A stretch of 15,765 nucleotides of DNA from Acidiluteibacter sp965660325. Its GTDB lineage: Bacteria; Bacteroidota; Bacteroidia; Flavobacteriales_E; Vicingaceae. Of this stretch, positions 7,145-14,572 are shown one piece after another. A program made the translations under genes and the position numbers. Numbering within the stretch: the stretch's first letter is position 1; each line of letters opens with the position of its first letter. The notes below the pieces were generated by a model. The model did no database searches, had not been told where the DNA came from, and was given only the letters and a program-made list of their open reading frames with translations. The DNA lies in assembly GCA_965660325.1 (NCBI GenBank), contig CBFHZL010000061.1, forward strand, positions 1 to 15,765. Reading direction: 5' to 3'.

Positions 7145-8227
7145 CTAAACGAACTTATCGCCTTTATCAATCTTAATGTCCGTTACAAACTCTTTTATTT
7201 TCTGCTCATCTTCTTTTTTACAAACCAATAAGGTGTCATTCGACTCGACAACGATATATCCATCAAGGCCTTGAAGGACGACTAGTTTTTCCTTTGGCAT
7301 ACTTACGATACAGTTGTGGCTGTCATAAAGCATAACATTTTTACCAATTGTAGCATTTAAGTTTTCATCGTGCCTTAAGTGGTTATAAATAGACCCCCAT
7401 GTTCCAAGGTCTGACCACCCAATGTCTGCGGAAAGAACAAATACATTCGGAGCTTTTTCCATTATTCCATAATCGATAGAAATGCTTTTGCAGACAGCAT
7501 AGGTATCCTTTATGAATTGCTCTTCTTCTAATGTATTTAGTTTGCTGTATCCATCCTCAAAATACCCACTTAGTTCGGGCATATGATTTTTGAAGGCGGT
7601 AATAATATCTTTGGCTGTCCAAATAAACATGCCTGAATTCCAGCTAAATTCGCCACTTTCTACAAATTGCTTTGCAAGCTCGATGTTTGGCTTCTCTGTG
7701 AATGTCTTTACTTTTTTTACTCTACTGTTTTTATCGGAACTGTCAAATTGAATGTAGCCATAGCCTGTGTCAGGTCTACTCGGCTCTATTCCTAAAGTCA
7801 ATAGTGCATTGTTGTTTTCTACATAGTTTAATGCAGTATTGATGTTTTCGATAAACTTATCCTCTTTTAAAATAAGGTGATCAGCAGGAGCAACAACAAT
7901 TTTTGCATCTGCGTTGAGTGATTTTATTTTATAACTCGCATAAGCCACACATGGAGCAGTGTTTCTTCTGCTTGGTTCGCACAATACCTGAGCTTCACTC
8001 ATCCCTTCACATTGATCCAATACAAGGTCGCGGTAATCCTCATTGGTTACCACAAAGATATTCTCTTTCGGAGCTATTCGTTGCAGCCGATCATAGGTCT
8101 GTTGGATCAGCGTTCGGCCTGTTCCTAAAATATCAATAAATTGCTTGGGGTAAGAGGTGCGACTCATCGGCCAAAAGCGACTTCCAATGCCGCCTGCCAT
8201 TATCACGCAGTAGTTATCTTTATTCAT
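7145..8227 (-). CDS. manC: Mannose-1-phosphate guanylyltransferase
   Basis: The enzyme makes GDP-mannose from mannose-1-phosphate and GTP, supplying glycans, LPS and exopolysaccharide. At 360 residues this is the short single-domain form without the fused isomerase domain. Motifs seen are the nucleotide-binding GGIGSRFWPMSR (12-23) with PKQF (27-30), EPSRRNTAP (84-92), APADHLI (113-119), the sugar-binding FTEKP (176-180), WNSGMFIW (196-203) and IDYGIMEKA (251-259). The start MNKDNYCVIMAGG is standard for the family. The gene lies 75 bases downstream of the SprT-like gene on the same strand, so it may be read through from the feo cluster, but it also has its own weak promoter candidate. No other sugar-nucleotide genes are adjacent. 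Confidence 0.94.
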   Translation of the reverse strand: MNKDNYCVIMAGGIGSRFWPMSRTSYPKQFIDILGTGRTLIQQTYDRLQRIAPKENIFVVTNEDYRDLVLDQCEGMSEAQVLCEPSRRNTAPCVAYASYKIKSLNADAKIVVAPADHLILKEDKFIENINTALNYVENNNALLTLGIEPSRPDTGYGYIQFDSSDKNSRVKKVKTFTEKPNIELAKQFVESGEFSWNSGMFIWTAKDIITAFKNHMPELSGYFEDGYSKLNTLEEEQFIKDTYAVCKSISIDYGIMEKAPNVFVLSADIGWSDLGTWGSIYNHLRHDENLNATIGKNVMLYDSHNCIVSMPKEKLVVLQGLDGYIVVESNDTLLVCKKEDEQKIKEFVTDIKIDKGDKFV

Positions 8228-8247
8228 CCTGTTCGTCTAATAGAGGC

Positions 8248-8275
8248 CTAAATTACGAATAGTTGATGGTTGCAA
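8248..8275 (-). promoter_or_regulatory. Weak candidate promoter for manC
   Basis: On the minus strand a TTG (8275-8273) is followed after 17 bases by TAATTTAG (8255-8248), one mismatch from TAnnTTTG, 20 bases before the manC start. The spacing is at the short end of the known range. Confidence 0.3.
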
Positions 8276-8302
8276 AAAGTAGTTTTGAATATATTACCGA
8301 AA

Positions 8303-8929
8303 CTAATCTTTCTGATGATCGGGTATCGGGGTAACTTCAGCTATTCCATTTACCAAGTATCTTTTTTCCGTCGCTAGCTCTATACAGATGTAGCGCTTTC
8401 GCTTTTTTTCTTTCTTTTGAAATACCCGACCTGTCGACAACTGAAATACTGTATTCTCAGGTAATTCCTCCAAATGAGTTACAGGGTTTTCGTCGTATTG
8501 CTTTAATGCTTTTAATAAGTTGGTGTCACTGCAGCTTGAAGCTTTCGGGCGATTAATGTGTTCAACGATTATTGGTTCGAGCTCTGAAGGGAAAGTGTTG
8601 TTTCCTACAAATTGCGATAAGTAGCTGCTATAAATTTGCTTCCATTCTTGACCATGTGGCAACACCTTTTGTTGGTATTTATCCCAGCAAACTCCATGAG
8701 CGATTTCATGCACTAAAGTAATTAGGAAAGCATACTGATTCAAATCACCGTTTACCGATATTCGAGCAGGTTTGCCTTGGTGAGCAGGCCTAAAATCGCC
8801 GAGTTTAGTCGCCCTTGATTTCTTTATGGTAAGTTGTAACCGAAATTCATTCATCCAATCGATACAGGGAGCTATGGATGATTCAGGTAAGTATTTTTTT
8901 AATACTTCAACAGCTGACTGTTTAACCAT
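8303..8929 (-). CDS. SprT-like zinc metallopeptidase domain protein
   Basis: This 208-residue protein carries the SprT-like zincin motif LVHEIAHGV, with HEIAH at residues 74-78 (zinc ligands His74 and His78, catalytic Glu75) and a third ligand in PHGQEWK, His92. The eukaryotic relative Spartan is a protease for DNA-protein crosslinks; the bacterial role is not settled. The C-terminal part (about 155-205, FQKKEKKRKRYICIELATEKRYLV) is basic and lacks the paired cysteines of the E. coli SprT zinc ribbon, as I recall being usual for the Bacteroidota form. Its ATG shares one base with the feoB stop (TAATG), which suggests translational coupling to feoB. An iron-related role is not implied by the sequence itself. 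Confidence 0.85.
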   Translation of the reverse strand: MVKQSAVEVLKKYLPESSIAPCIDWMNEFRLQLTIKKSRATKLGDFRPAHQGKPARISVNGDLNQYAFLITLVHEIAHGVCWDKYQQKVLPHGQEWKQIYSSYLSQFVGNNTFPSELEPIIVEHINRPKASSCSDTNLLKALKQYDENPVTHLEELPENTVFQLSTGRVFQKKEKKRKRYICIELATEKRYLVNGIAEVTPIPDHQKD

Positions 8930-10935
8930 TAACTAAAGTATTGATAGGTTAAGAAGCTTGCTAGATAGGCTAATCCCCCCATGTAGACTACTTGTATAAT
9001 GGCCCATTTCCAAGAGTTGGTTTCTTTAGCTACGATGGCTACCGTAGCCATACATTGTAAAGCAAATGCATAAAAAATAAGTAAAGAATAACCGGTTGCC
9101 CTGGTATATACCTTTTCGCCAGTTCTTGGGTCTTTAGCATTTTGCATTTTCTCTTTTAGAGATGTTGTATTGTCAGCATCTCCGACGGAATATATAGTAG
9201 CCATAGTTCCCACAAATACTTCACGTGCAGCAAAGGATGTAATAATAGAAATACCAATCTTCCAATCAAATCCTAAAGGACGAATAGCGGGTTCTATAAA
9301 TTTACCAAGTTGACCTGCATAGCTTGCTTGCAGCTTTTCGCTCGCCAGTTGCTCGGCCATTGTTTCATTGTTGATATTGGGCTCAAGAAGTCCTTTTTCA
9401 TACTTCTTTTCAATGCGTTCGAAGGAGTCGCCCGGCCCATATGATGACATTACCCATAGAATGATAGAAATGGCAATGATGATCTTACCTGCTTCAAAAA
9501 GGAACACTTTTACCTTGTTGACAATGGTTAACCCTACATTTTTCCATCTTGGAGCTCTGTAAATCGGCATTTCCATGATGAAGTGACTCGATTCGTTGGT
9601 TTTGATAAACGTTTTCATCACCCATGAGGTGCCTATTGCAGCAATAAACCCCAATAGGTATAATGCCATCATCACAATACCTTGAAGGTTAAATATGCCA
9701 ATTTTAGCCTCTGTTGGAATAACCAAAGCAATCAATAAAGTATAGACCGGAATCCGTGCAGAACAGCTAATTAATGGAGTAATAAAAATGGTAAGTAGTC
9801 GCTCTTTCTTATTGCTAATTGTTCGTGCACTCATTATTGCTGGCACGGCGCATGCGGCTCCACTTAATAGTGGAATAATGGATCGACCATTTAACCCAAA
9901 CCTTTTCAGTAGGCCATCCATCATAAAACTAATACGTGATAGATAACCAGTATCTTCTAGAATGGCTATAAAGGCAAATAATGCTGCAATTTGTGGAATA
10001 AAAATAATTATTCCTCCTAAGCCAGCTATTACTCCATCTACTAGTAAATCGGTCAAAACACTTTCGGGTAGCACCTCTGAAGCCCAGCTTCCGAAGTACA
10101 GAAAACCCTCTTCAATCATGGTCATTGGGTATTCAGACCATGAGAATACGGCCTGAAAGATTAAGAAGAGTATCGATAGGAAGATAAAGTAACCTCCTAT
10201 GCGGTGAGTCAGTATTTGATCTATCTTTCGTGTTAACTTACTAGCCTTTTTCTCTCCTTTTGCAGTAATTGTTGCTTTTAATATTTCTTTGATGCGTCGA
10301 TTTCTGCGAAGTGCATTATCTACATCTTTTTCTCCATCAAGCACTGAGATAAACGGTGGGCGCTTTTCTTCTTTAAAGTCAATGATGGCTTGTTTTAGCT
10401 CTTTTATACCTTTTCCAATCCTTGCATTCATCGGAATGATAGGTAAGTTTAGCGCTTTGGATAATTCCTTTACATTAATAGATTGTTGGTTTTGCTCTAC
10501 CACATCCATCATGTTTAATCCAAGAATCACGGACTTATCTAAATCCATTAATTGTGAGCAAAGCAATAAACTTCTTCTGAGGTTGCTAGCGTCGGCTACA
10601 ACTACAATGATTTCTCTTTTGCCATTGCTCTTATCAGAACTGAGATAATCAAAAGTAACACGTTCATCTTCTGAACGTGGGCTTAGGCTATAGGTGCCAG
10701 GAAGATCAATTACATGTGCTTTTAAAGTAGGAGTTAAAGAAATGTTTCCTGTCTTTTTTTCTACCGTTACTCCGGGGAAATTCCCTACCTGTTGGTTAAG
10801 CCCTGTTAGTTCGTTAAAAACAGTTGATTTTCCTGCATTAGGATTACCCACTAGTAATAGCTGAATCGTTTCTTTTAATTGCTTCCCTTTCTCCACAGTG
10901 CTATTTTTGAAATGAAACGACGATCTCCTTTGCAT
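8929..10935 (-). CDS. feoB: Ferrous iron transporter FeoB
   Basis: FeoB is the inner-membrane Fe(II) importer with a cytoplasmic G domain. In 668 residues it shows G1 GNPNAGKS (30-37), G2 PGVT (54-57), G3 DLPG (77-80), G4 NMMD (141-144), a helical linker to about 245, and then the membrane part with two Gate regions, including the conserved GAACAVPAIMSAR (359-371) and FITPLISCSARIPVY (384-398, Cys391). It is shorter than E. coli FeoB (773) but in the normal range for this phylum. The ATG at 10935 makes it overlap feoA by 35 bases; a GTG at 10896, four bases after the feoA stop, would remove 13 residues that look like out-of-frame feoA and may be the true start. It ends in a TAATG junction with the SprT-like gene. 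Confidence 0.95.
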   Translation of the reverse strand: MQRRSSFHFKNSTVEKGKQLKETIQLLLVGNPNAGKSTVFNELTGLNQQVGNFPGVTVEKKTGNISLTPTLKAHVIDLPGTYSLSPRSEDERVTFDYLSSDKSNGKREIIVVVADASNLRRSLLLCSQLMDLDKSVILGLNMMDVVEQNQQSINVKELSKALNLPIIPMNARIGKGIKELKQAIIDFKEEKRPPFISVLDGEKDVDNALRRNRRIKEILKATITAKGEKKASKLTRKIDQILTHRIGGYFIFLSILFLIFQAVFSWSEYPMTMIEEGFLYFGSWASEVLPESVLTDLLVDGVIAGLGGIIIFIPQIAALFAFIAILEDTGYLSRISFMMDGLLKRFGLNGRSIIPLLSGAACAVPAIMSARTISNKKERLLTIFITPLISCSARIPVYTLLIALVIPTEAKIGIFNLQGIVMMALYLLGFIAAIGTSWVMKTFIKTNESSHFIMEMPIYRAPRWKNVGLTIVNKVKVFLFEAGKIIIAISIILWVMSSYGPGDSFERIEKKYEKGLLEPNINNETMAEQLASEKLQASYAGQLGKFIEPAIRPLGFDWKIGISIITSFAAREVFVGTMATIYSVGDADNTTSLKEKMQNAKDPRTGEKVYTRATGYSLLIFYAFALQCMATVAIVAKETNSWKWAIIQVVYMGGLAYLASFLTYQYFS

Positions 10936-11137
10936 CGTTCTTGCGTAAGCTTAACAATGCTCCATCAATACTGATCATCATAGGATCACCAAGAGGTGCT
11001 ATCTGTTCTACCAATACTTCTTCCCCTTCCATACATCCCATACATAGTAATTGTACCGAAAGTGATTCATTATGAATAGACTCTATGGTGACGATGTCTC
11101 CAATTTGGGCTTCTGATAGTTGAATCGTTTTACTCAT
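10901..11137 (-). CDS. feoA: FeoA, cytoplasmic partner of FeoB
   Basis: This 78-residue protein matches the SH3-like FeoA domain in length and pattern: QIGDIVTIESI near the N-terminus, a central LLCMGCMEGEEVLVEQIAPLGDP and an end reading LSLRKNDAKEIVVS. FeoA supports ferrous iron uptake, probably by contacting FeoB. It directly precedes feoB and overlaps its longest frame. A 21-base palindrome lies 2 bases upstream of the start codon and is likely to control the cluster in response to iron. Cys32 and Cys35 (CMGC) resemble a metal-binding pair, but their significance is not known to me. Confidence 0.92.
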   Translation of the reverse strand: MSKTIQLSEAQIGDIVTIESIHNESLSVQLLCMGCMEGEEVLVEQIAPLGDPMMISIDGALLSLRKNDAKEIVVSFQK

Positions 11138-11138
11138 T

Positions 11139-11159
11139 TATTTAGATTGATTCTAAATA
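11139..11159 (-). promoter_or_regulatory. Candidate iron-regulator operator ahead of feoA
   Basis: TATTTAGA and TCTAAATA form a perfect 8-bp inverted repeat around the 5-base centre TTGAT. Its size, symmetry and TTAG...CTAA arms fit DtxR/IdeR/MntR-type binding sites, and its place right in front of feoA fits a metal-dependent repressor. A near -7 element (TAATTTAG on the minus strand, 11168-11161) is adjacent, so a bound regulator would block transcription start or early elongation. The regulator identity is inferred. Confidence 0.55.
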
Positions 11160-11191
11160 GCTAAATTAGGGTTTTTAGGGGAATTCCTCTT

Positions 11192-11371
11192 TTAAATTCG
11201 ATTAAAATAAGTGCTAGGGTGTTCAGATTTTTCCAACGACCACCCTGGGCAATCACATTTTCTCTTCGTTTTATTTTTCATTCGTTTTTGTAGTCCATTG
11301 GTGGTATTACAACTACTCAAACAGAAAAGGGCAATTGCGGCAACTGCGGTGGCTATTTTTAAAATTCGCAT
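11192..11371 (-). CDS. Small 59-residue lipoprotein with a CDCPGW motif
   Basis: A minus-strand frame from ATG 11371 to TAA 11192 encodes a short lipoprotein: a positive start (MRILK), a hydrophobic core (IATAVAAIALFCL) and a lipobox LSSC with the lipidated Cys at residue 21. The mature part of 39 residues is very basic (KRMKNKTKRK, 29-38), followed by CDCPGWS (39-45). The Cys-X-Cys-Pro-X-Trp ending resembles other tiny Bacteroidota lipoproteins I recall, of unknown function. It lies 54 bases upstream of feoA on the same strand, but the operator between them argues for separate control. It falls below the 60-residue cut-off used by many gene finders. Signal peptide and lipobox make it likely to be real. 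Confidence 0.7.
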   Translation of the reverse strand: MRILKIATAVAAIALFCLSSCNTTNGLQKRMKNKTKRKCDCPGWSLEKSEHPSTYFNRI

Positions 11372-11475
11372 AACGCAAAGATGATTAAAGTTTTGGTAAA
11401 ACGATAACTTTTCAAATGAGATCGATCAATCATTCTTGCAACGTTACATTGCTAACTGAGGACTACTTGAACAAA

Positions 11476-11513
11476 AAAAAGCCTTTCCGAGTAGTCATTC
11501 GAAAAGGCTTTTT
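11476..11513 (-). terminator. Bidirectional-type terminator downstream of nrdJ
   Basis: A 15-bp inverted repeat with one mismatch (AAAAAGCCTTTCCGA / TCGAAAAGGCTTTTT) encloses an 8-base loop. On the minus strand the hairpin ends in a run of eight T residues, placing a good terminator about 105 bases after the nrdJ stop. On the plus strand the right arm also ends in five T residues. Confidence 0.8.
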
Positions 11514-11617
11514 AAAAAGTAGTAATACCAATTTACTATTTCAAGTAAAGTTGGTGCGTATTGATTAGTTTGTCAATTGTGTAAGCAATCGGTAACGAAC
11601 CAATACAATAGAAAAAA

Positions 11618-14230
11618 TTATCCGCACTTACTGTATCCACAGCTTTCACAAGTAATACAGCCTTCTTTAAAAACAAGACCTTCTTCCTCGTTACACCCTG
11701 GACAAGCTTGGCCAGATACCTTTGTGCCATCGGCAACATATTTTTTAAGTGCTCTTACCACACCATTTTTCCAGGTATTTAGGCTTTCTTCACTTAAGTG
11801 TAAGTTTGAAACCATATCCACCACAAAAGGAATTGGCATACCATGACGCAATACTCCTGAAATTAATTTGGCATAGTTCCAGTACTCTTGGTTAAATGTT
11901 CTAGATAGCCCTTCGATGGTTGTTTTATAACCATCTTTATCTTCGTATTGAAAGTCATAACGAGCACTTCCATCTTCAGTTTTACTTCTGATAACCCAAC
12001 CTTTTTCTACGTGAGAAAGAATAGAGAACGAATCCTCAGCTCTACCCGTGAAAATCTCATAAGGTCTTCCTTCGTATAATCCGATGATAGCAATCCACTT
12101 TTCTGCATTGTTGTTGAATTTAACAATTTCTGCTTCTAATGATTTTGGACGTTTTGGCGCTTGAGTTTCTGCAAATGATACTGGAGTGTTGTCCTCTTTT
12201 TTCTCATCGTTAGAAATTAATACACCACTTCTAGATCCATCTCTGTAAACAGTAATCCCTTTACAACCAGACTCCCATCCTGTCAAGTAAATTTTACTTA
12301 CCATTTCTTCTGTACAGTCGTTTGGTACATTTACCGTAACTGATATTGAGTGGTCAATCCATTTCTGAACAGCTCCTTGCATTTTTACTTTGTTTACCCA
12401 ATCTACATCATTTGCAGTAGCTTTGTAGTAAGGACTCTTCTCGATGATTTTATTCAAATCTTCTTGTGGCATTGCTGCTACTTCGTCGAGGTTATATCCA
12501 TTGATTTCTAACCACGTTTTGAAGTTGTGGTGGAATACATTGTACTCTTCCCAAGCATCACCTACTTCGTCAATAAAGTCAACACGGCTATTTTTATCAT
12601 TTGGGTTTACTTTCTTTCTTCTCTTATAAGAAACCATAAATACTGGCTCTATACCAGAAGTGGTTTGTGTCATGATAGACGTAGTACCCGTTGGAGCAAT
12701 CGTCAATAGGGCAATATTACGTCGTCCGTATTTTACCATATCCTCATATAAAGCAGGATCTGCATCTTTCAATCGGTTAATCATTGGGTTTTTCTCCTCA
12801 CGAATTGAATCGTAAATCGGGAAAGAACCTCTATCTCTAGCCATGTCTACAGAAGATCGGTATGCAGCTAAGGCTAAATTTTTATGAACTTTTACAGAGA
12901 AATTAAGTGCTTCATCTGTTCCATATCTTAATCCTAATGCAGCTAGCATATCTCCTTCTGCTGTAATACCAACACCGGTTCTTCTACCTTCTTGGCATTT
13001 CGCTTTAATTTTGCTCCATAAGGTTAACTCAGTTTGTTTCACTTCTAACACCTCAGGATCCTTCTCAATCTTATCGATGATAGCATCAATCTTCTCCATC
13101 TCTAAATCAACGATATCATCCATGATACGCTGAGCCATTTGGGTATGCTTTTTAAATAAAGGCATGTCAAATTTAGCTTCTGGTGTAAATGGGTTCTCTA
13201 CATAACTCAATAGGTTGATTGCTAATAAACGACAACTATCGTAAGGACAAAGTGGAATTTCTCCACAAGGGTTTGTCGAAACTGTTTTGAAACCTAAATC
13301 TGCGTAGCAGTCAGGAATCGATTCGTTAATAACAGTATCCCAGAATAAAATACCTGGTTCGGCAGACTTCCATGCGTTATGGATAATCTTATCCCATAAT
13401 TTCGGAGCATTTGTTTCCTTCGTAAAAGTAGGTGATTTGGCATCTACAGGATATTGTTGTTCATATGAAGTGTTGCCTTTTACCGCCTTCATAAATTCAT
13501 CATCTATTTTAACAGAAACATTCGCTCCTGTAACTTTCGTTCCATCCATCTTTGCATCGATGAACCCTTCAGCATCCGGGTGCTTTACAGATACAGATAA
13601 CATTAAGGCACCTCTTCTTCCGTCTTGTGCTACTTCTCTTGTAGAGTTAGAGTAGCGCTCCATAAATGGTACGATACCTGTGGATGTTAGTGCACTATTC
13701 ATTACCGGACTTCCTTTAGGACGTATGTGAGATAAGTCGTGACCAACTCCGCCTCGTCTTTTCATCAACTGTACTTGCTCCTCATCAATTTTCATCACAC
13801 CGCCATATGAATCCGCTACACCTTTATTGCCAATCACAAAACAGTTTGATAATGAAGCTACTTGGTGATCGTTACCAATACCAGTCATAGGGCCGCCTTG
13901 TGGAACGATGTACTTAAAGTCTTTTAATACATCGTATACTTCATCATAAGAATATGAATTCGCATATCGAGCCTCTATTCGTGCAATTTCACTTGCCATT
14001 CTTTGGTGCATGTGATCGGGTGTACATTCATAGATATTTCCTGCAGAATCTTTGAGTGCATATTTGTTTACCCAAACATTGGCAGCAAGGTCATCTCCTT
14101 TAAAATATTCAGAGGCTCCTGCTACAGCCTCTTCATAAGTGAAGGTCTTTCTTTTCTCGTTTTTTACTGTGGTAGAATTGTCTACTGCTGTTTTAGAGTT
14201 GGTGGTCGTTTTTTTGGCAATGTCTTTCAT
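11618..14230 (-). CDS. nrdJ: Adenosylcobalamin-dependent (class II) ribonucleotide reductase
   Basis: This 870-residue enzyme reduces ribonucleotides to deoxyribonucleotides using adenosylcobalamin to make the thiyl radical, independently of oxygen. Visible motifs are the redox cysteine in SLSNCFVIGN (Cys130), the active-site STNPCGEIPL (Asn320, radical Cys322, Glu324), the partner cysteine in DSCRLLAINL (Cys333), and the substrate-phosphate loop APTGTTSIM. After the barrel comes a domain (about 685-835) that resembles the C-terminal domain of NrdJ, then a cysteine-rich tail: CPGC (843-846), CITCESC (858-864) and CG at the end, fitting a zinc ribbon plus the re-reducing cysteine pair. The N-terminal 28 residues are Lys/Thr-rich and probably disordered. 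ATG 14230 is the first start. No nrdAB or nrdR gene is seen nearby. Confidence 0.95.
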   Translation of the reverse strand: MKDIAKKTTTNSKTAVDNSTTVKNEKRKTFTYEEAVAGASEYFKGDDLAANVWVNKYALKDSAGNIYECTPDHMHQRMASEIARIEARYANSYSYDEVYDVLKDFKYIVPQGGPMTGIGNDHQVASLSNCFVIGNKGVADSYGGVMKIDEEQVQLMKRRGGVGHDLSHIRPKGSPVMNSALTSTGIVPFMERYSNSTREVAQDGRRGALMLSVSVKHPDAEGFIDAKMDGTKVTGANVSVKIDDEFMKAVKGNTSYEQQYPVDAKSPTFTKETNAPKLWDKIIHNAWKSAEPGILFWDTVINESIPDCYADLGFKTVSTNPCGEIPLCPYDSCRLLAINLLSYVENPFTPEAKFDMPLFKKHTQMAQRIMDDIVDLEMEKIDAIIDKIEKDPEVLEVKQTELTLWSKIKAKCQEGRRTGVGITAEGDMLAALGLRYGTDEALNFSVKVHKNLALAAYRSSVDMARDRGSFPIYDSIREEKNPMINRLKDADPALYEDMVKYGRRNIALLTIAPTGTTSIMTQTTSGIEPVFMVSYKRRKKVNPNDKNSRVDFIDEVGDAWEEYNVFHHNFKTWLEINGYNLDEVAAMPQEDLNKIIEKSPYYKATANDVDWVNKVKMQGAVQKWIDHSISVTVNVPNDCTEEMVSKIYLTGWESGCKGITVYRDGSRSGVLISNDEKKEDNTPVSFAETQAPKRPKSLEAEIVKFNNNAEKWIAIIGLYEGRPYEIFTGRAEDSFSILSHVEKGWVIRSKTEDGSARYDFQYEDKDGYKTTIEGLSRTFNQEYWNYAKLISGVLRHGMPIPFVVDMVSNLHLSEESLNTWKNGVVRALKKYVADGTKVSGQACPGCNEEEGLVFKEGCITCESCGYSKCG

Positions 14231-14572
14231 GTCAATGAGTTGTTTTAAATTGTGTAACTAATGGCGGGTTACTTTATTTTCCTTTGCAAGGTACAATCTC
14301 ATCTAACAAATTTGGCGCATCTTCGTTTACTTTTATTAACATTCTGTTTTTTATATCGCGTGCTTTATGCTGCTTAATGTTCAGAAAATTCTTGCATTTT
14401 TTTATTAACAATTCGATGAAAATAGCCCTGTTTTTTGCATAGAAAAATCGGTCTAAAAATTCACAGAAAATAGAAAACTTTATTTCATTATTATTCGTTT
14501 ATTCTTTGTTATATCTATTAACTTATGGTTAAATTTGCACCCACCATTTTAAGCGGTTACAACAGACAATAG
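14231..14572. other. 342-base divergent intergenic region between nrdJ and hemA
   Basis: The region is A+T rich. The hemA promoter lies at its right end. On the nrdJ side the best -7 candidate is CAAATTTG (14308-14315), one mismatch from TAnnTTTG, with no good -33 partner. The 11-mer TTTTATTAACA occurs twice (14331-14341 and 14400-14410). No tRNA, riboswitch or convincing small gene was found. Confidence 0.6.
14505..14537 (+). promoter_or_regulatory. Promoter of hemA
   Basis: A -33 element TTTG (14505-14508) is followed after 21 bases by a perfect -7 element TAAATTTG (14530-14537). Both match the Bacteroidota sigma-factor consensus, and the spacing is normal. Transcription would start about 30 bases before the hemA ATG. 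Confidence 0.65.

Noticed and set aside
10289..10648. 119-residue plus-strand frame antisense to feoB
   Set aside because: It lies wholly inside the FeoB G-domain and linker coding region, which has clear motifs, and its composition is that of an antisense shadow.
11536..11739. 67-residue minus-strand frame beyond the nrdJ end
   Set aside because: Much of it lies in another frame of the nrdJ zinc-ribbon tail, and the rest has no domain, signal or promoter support.
14379..14444. 21-residue plus-strand frame starting MFRKFLHFF in the hemA upstream region
   Set aside because: It is very short, in A+T-rich DNA, with no promoter element or start context to support it.
14231..14572. Cobalamin riboswitch ahead of nrdJ
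   Set aside because: No recognisable B12 box (GCCACTG-like core) or expected long leader structure was seen on the minus strand.
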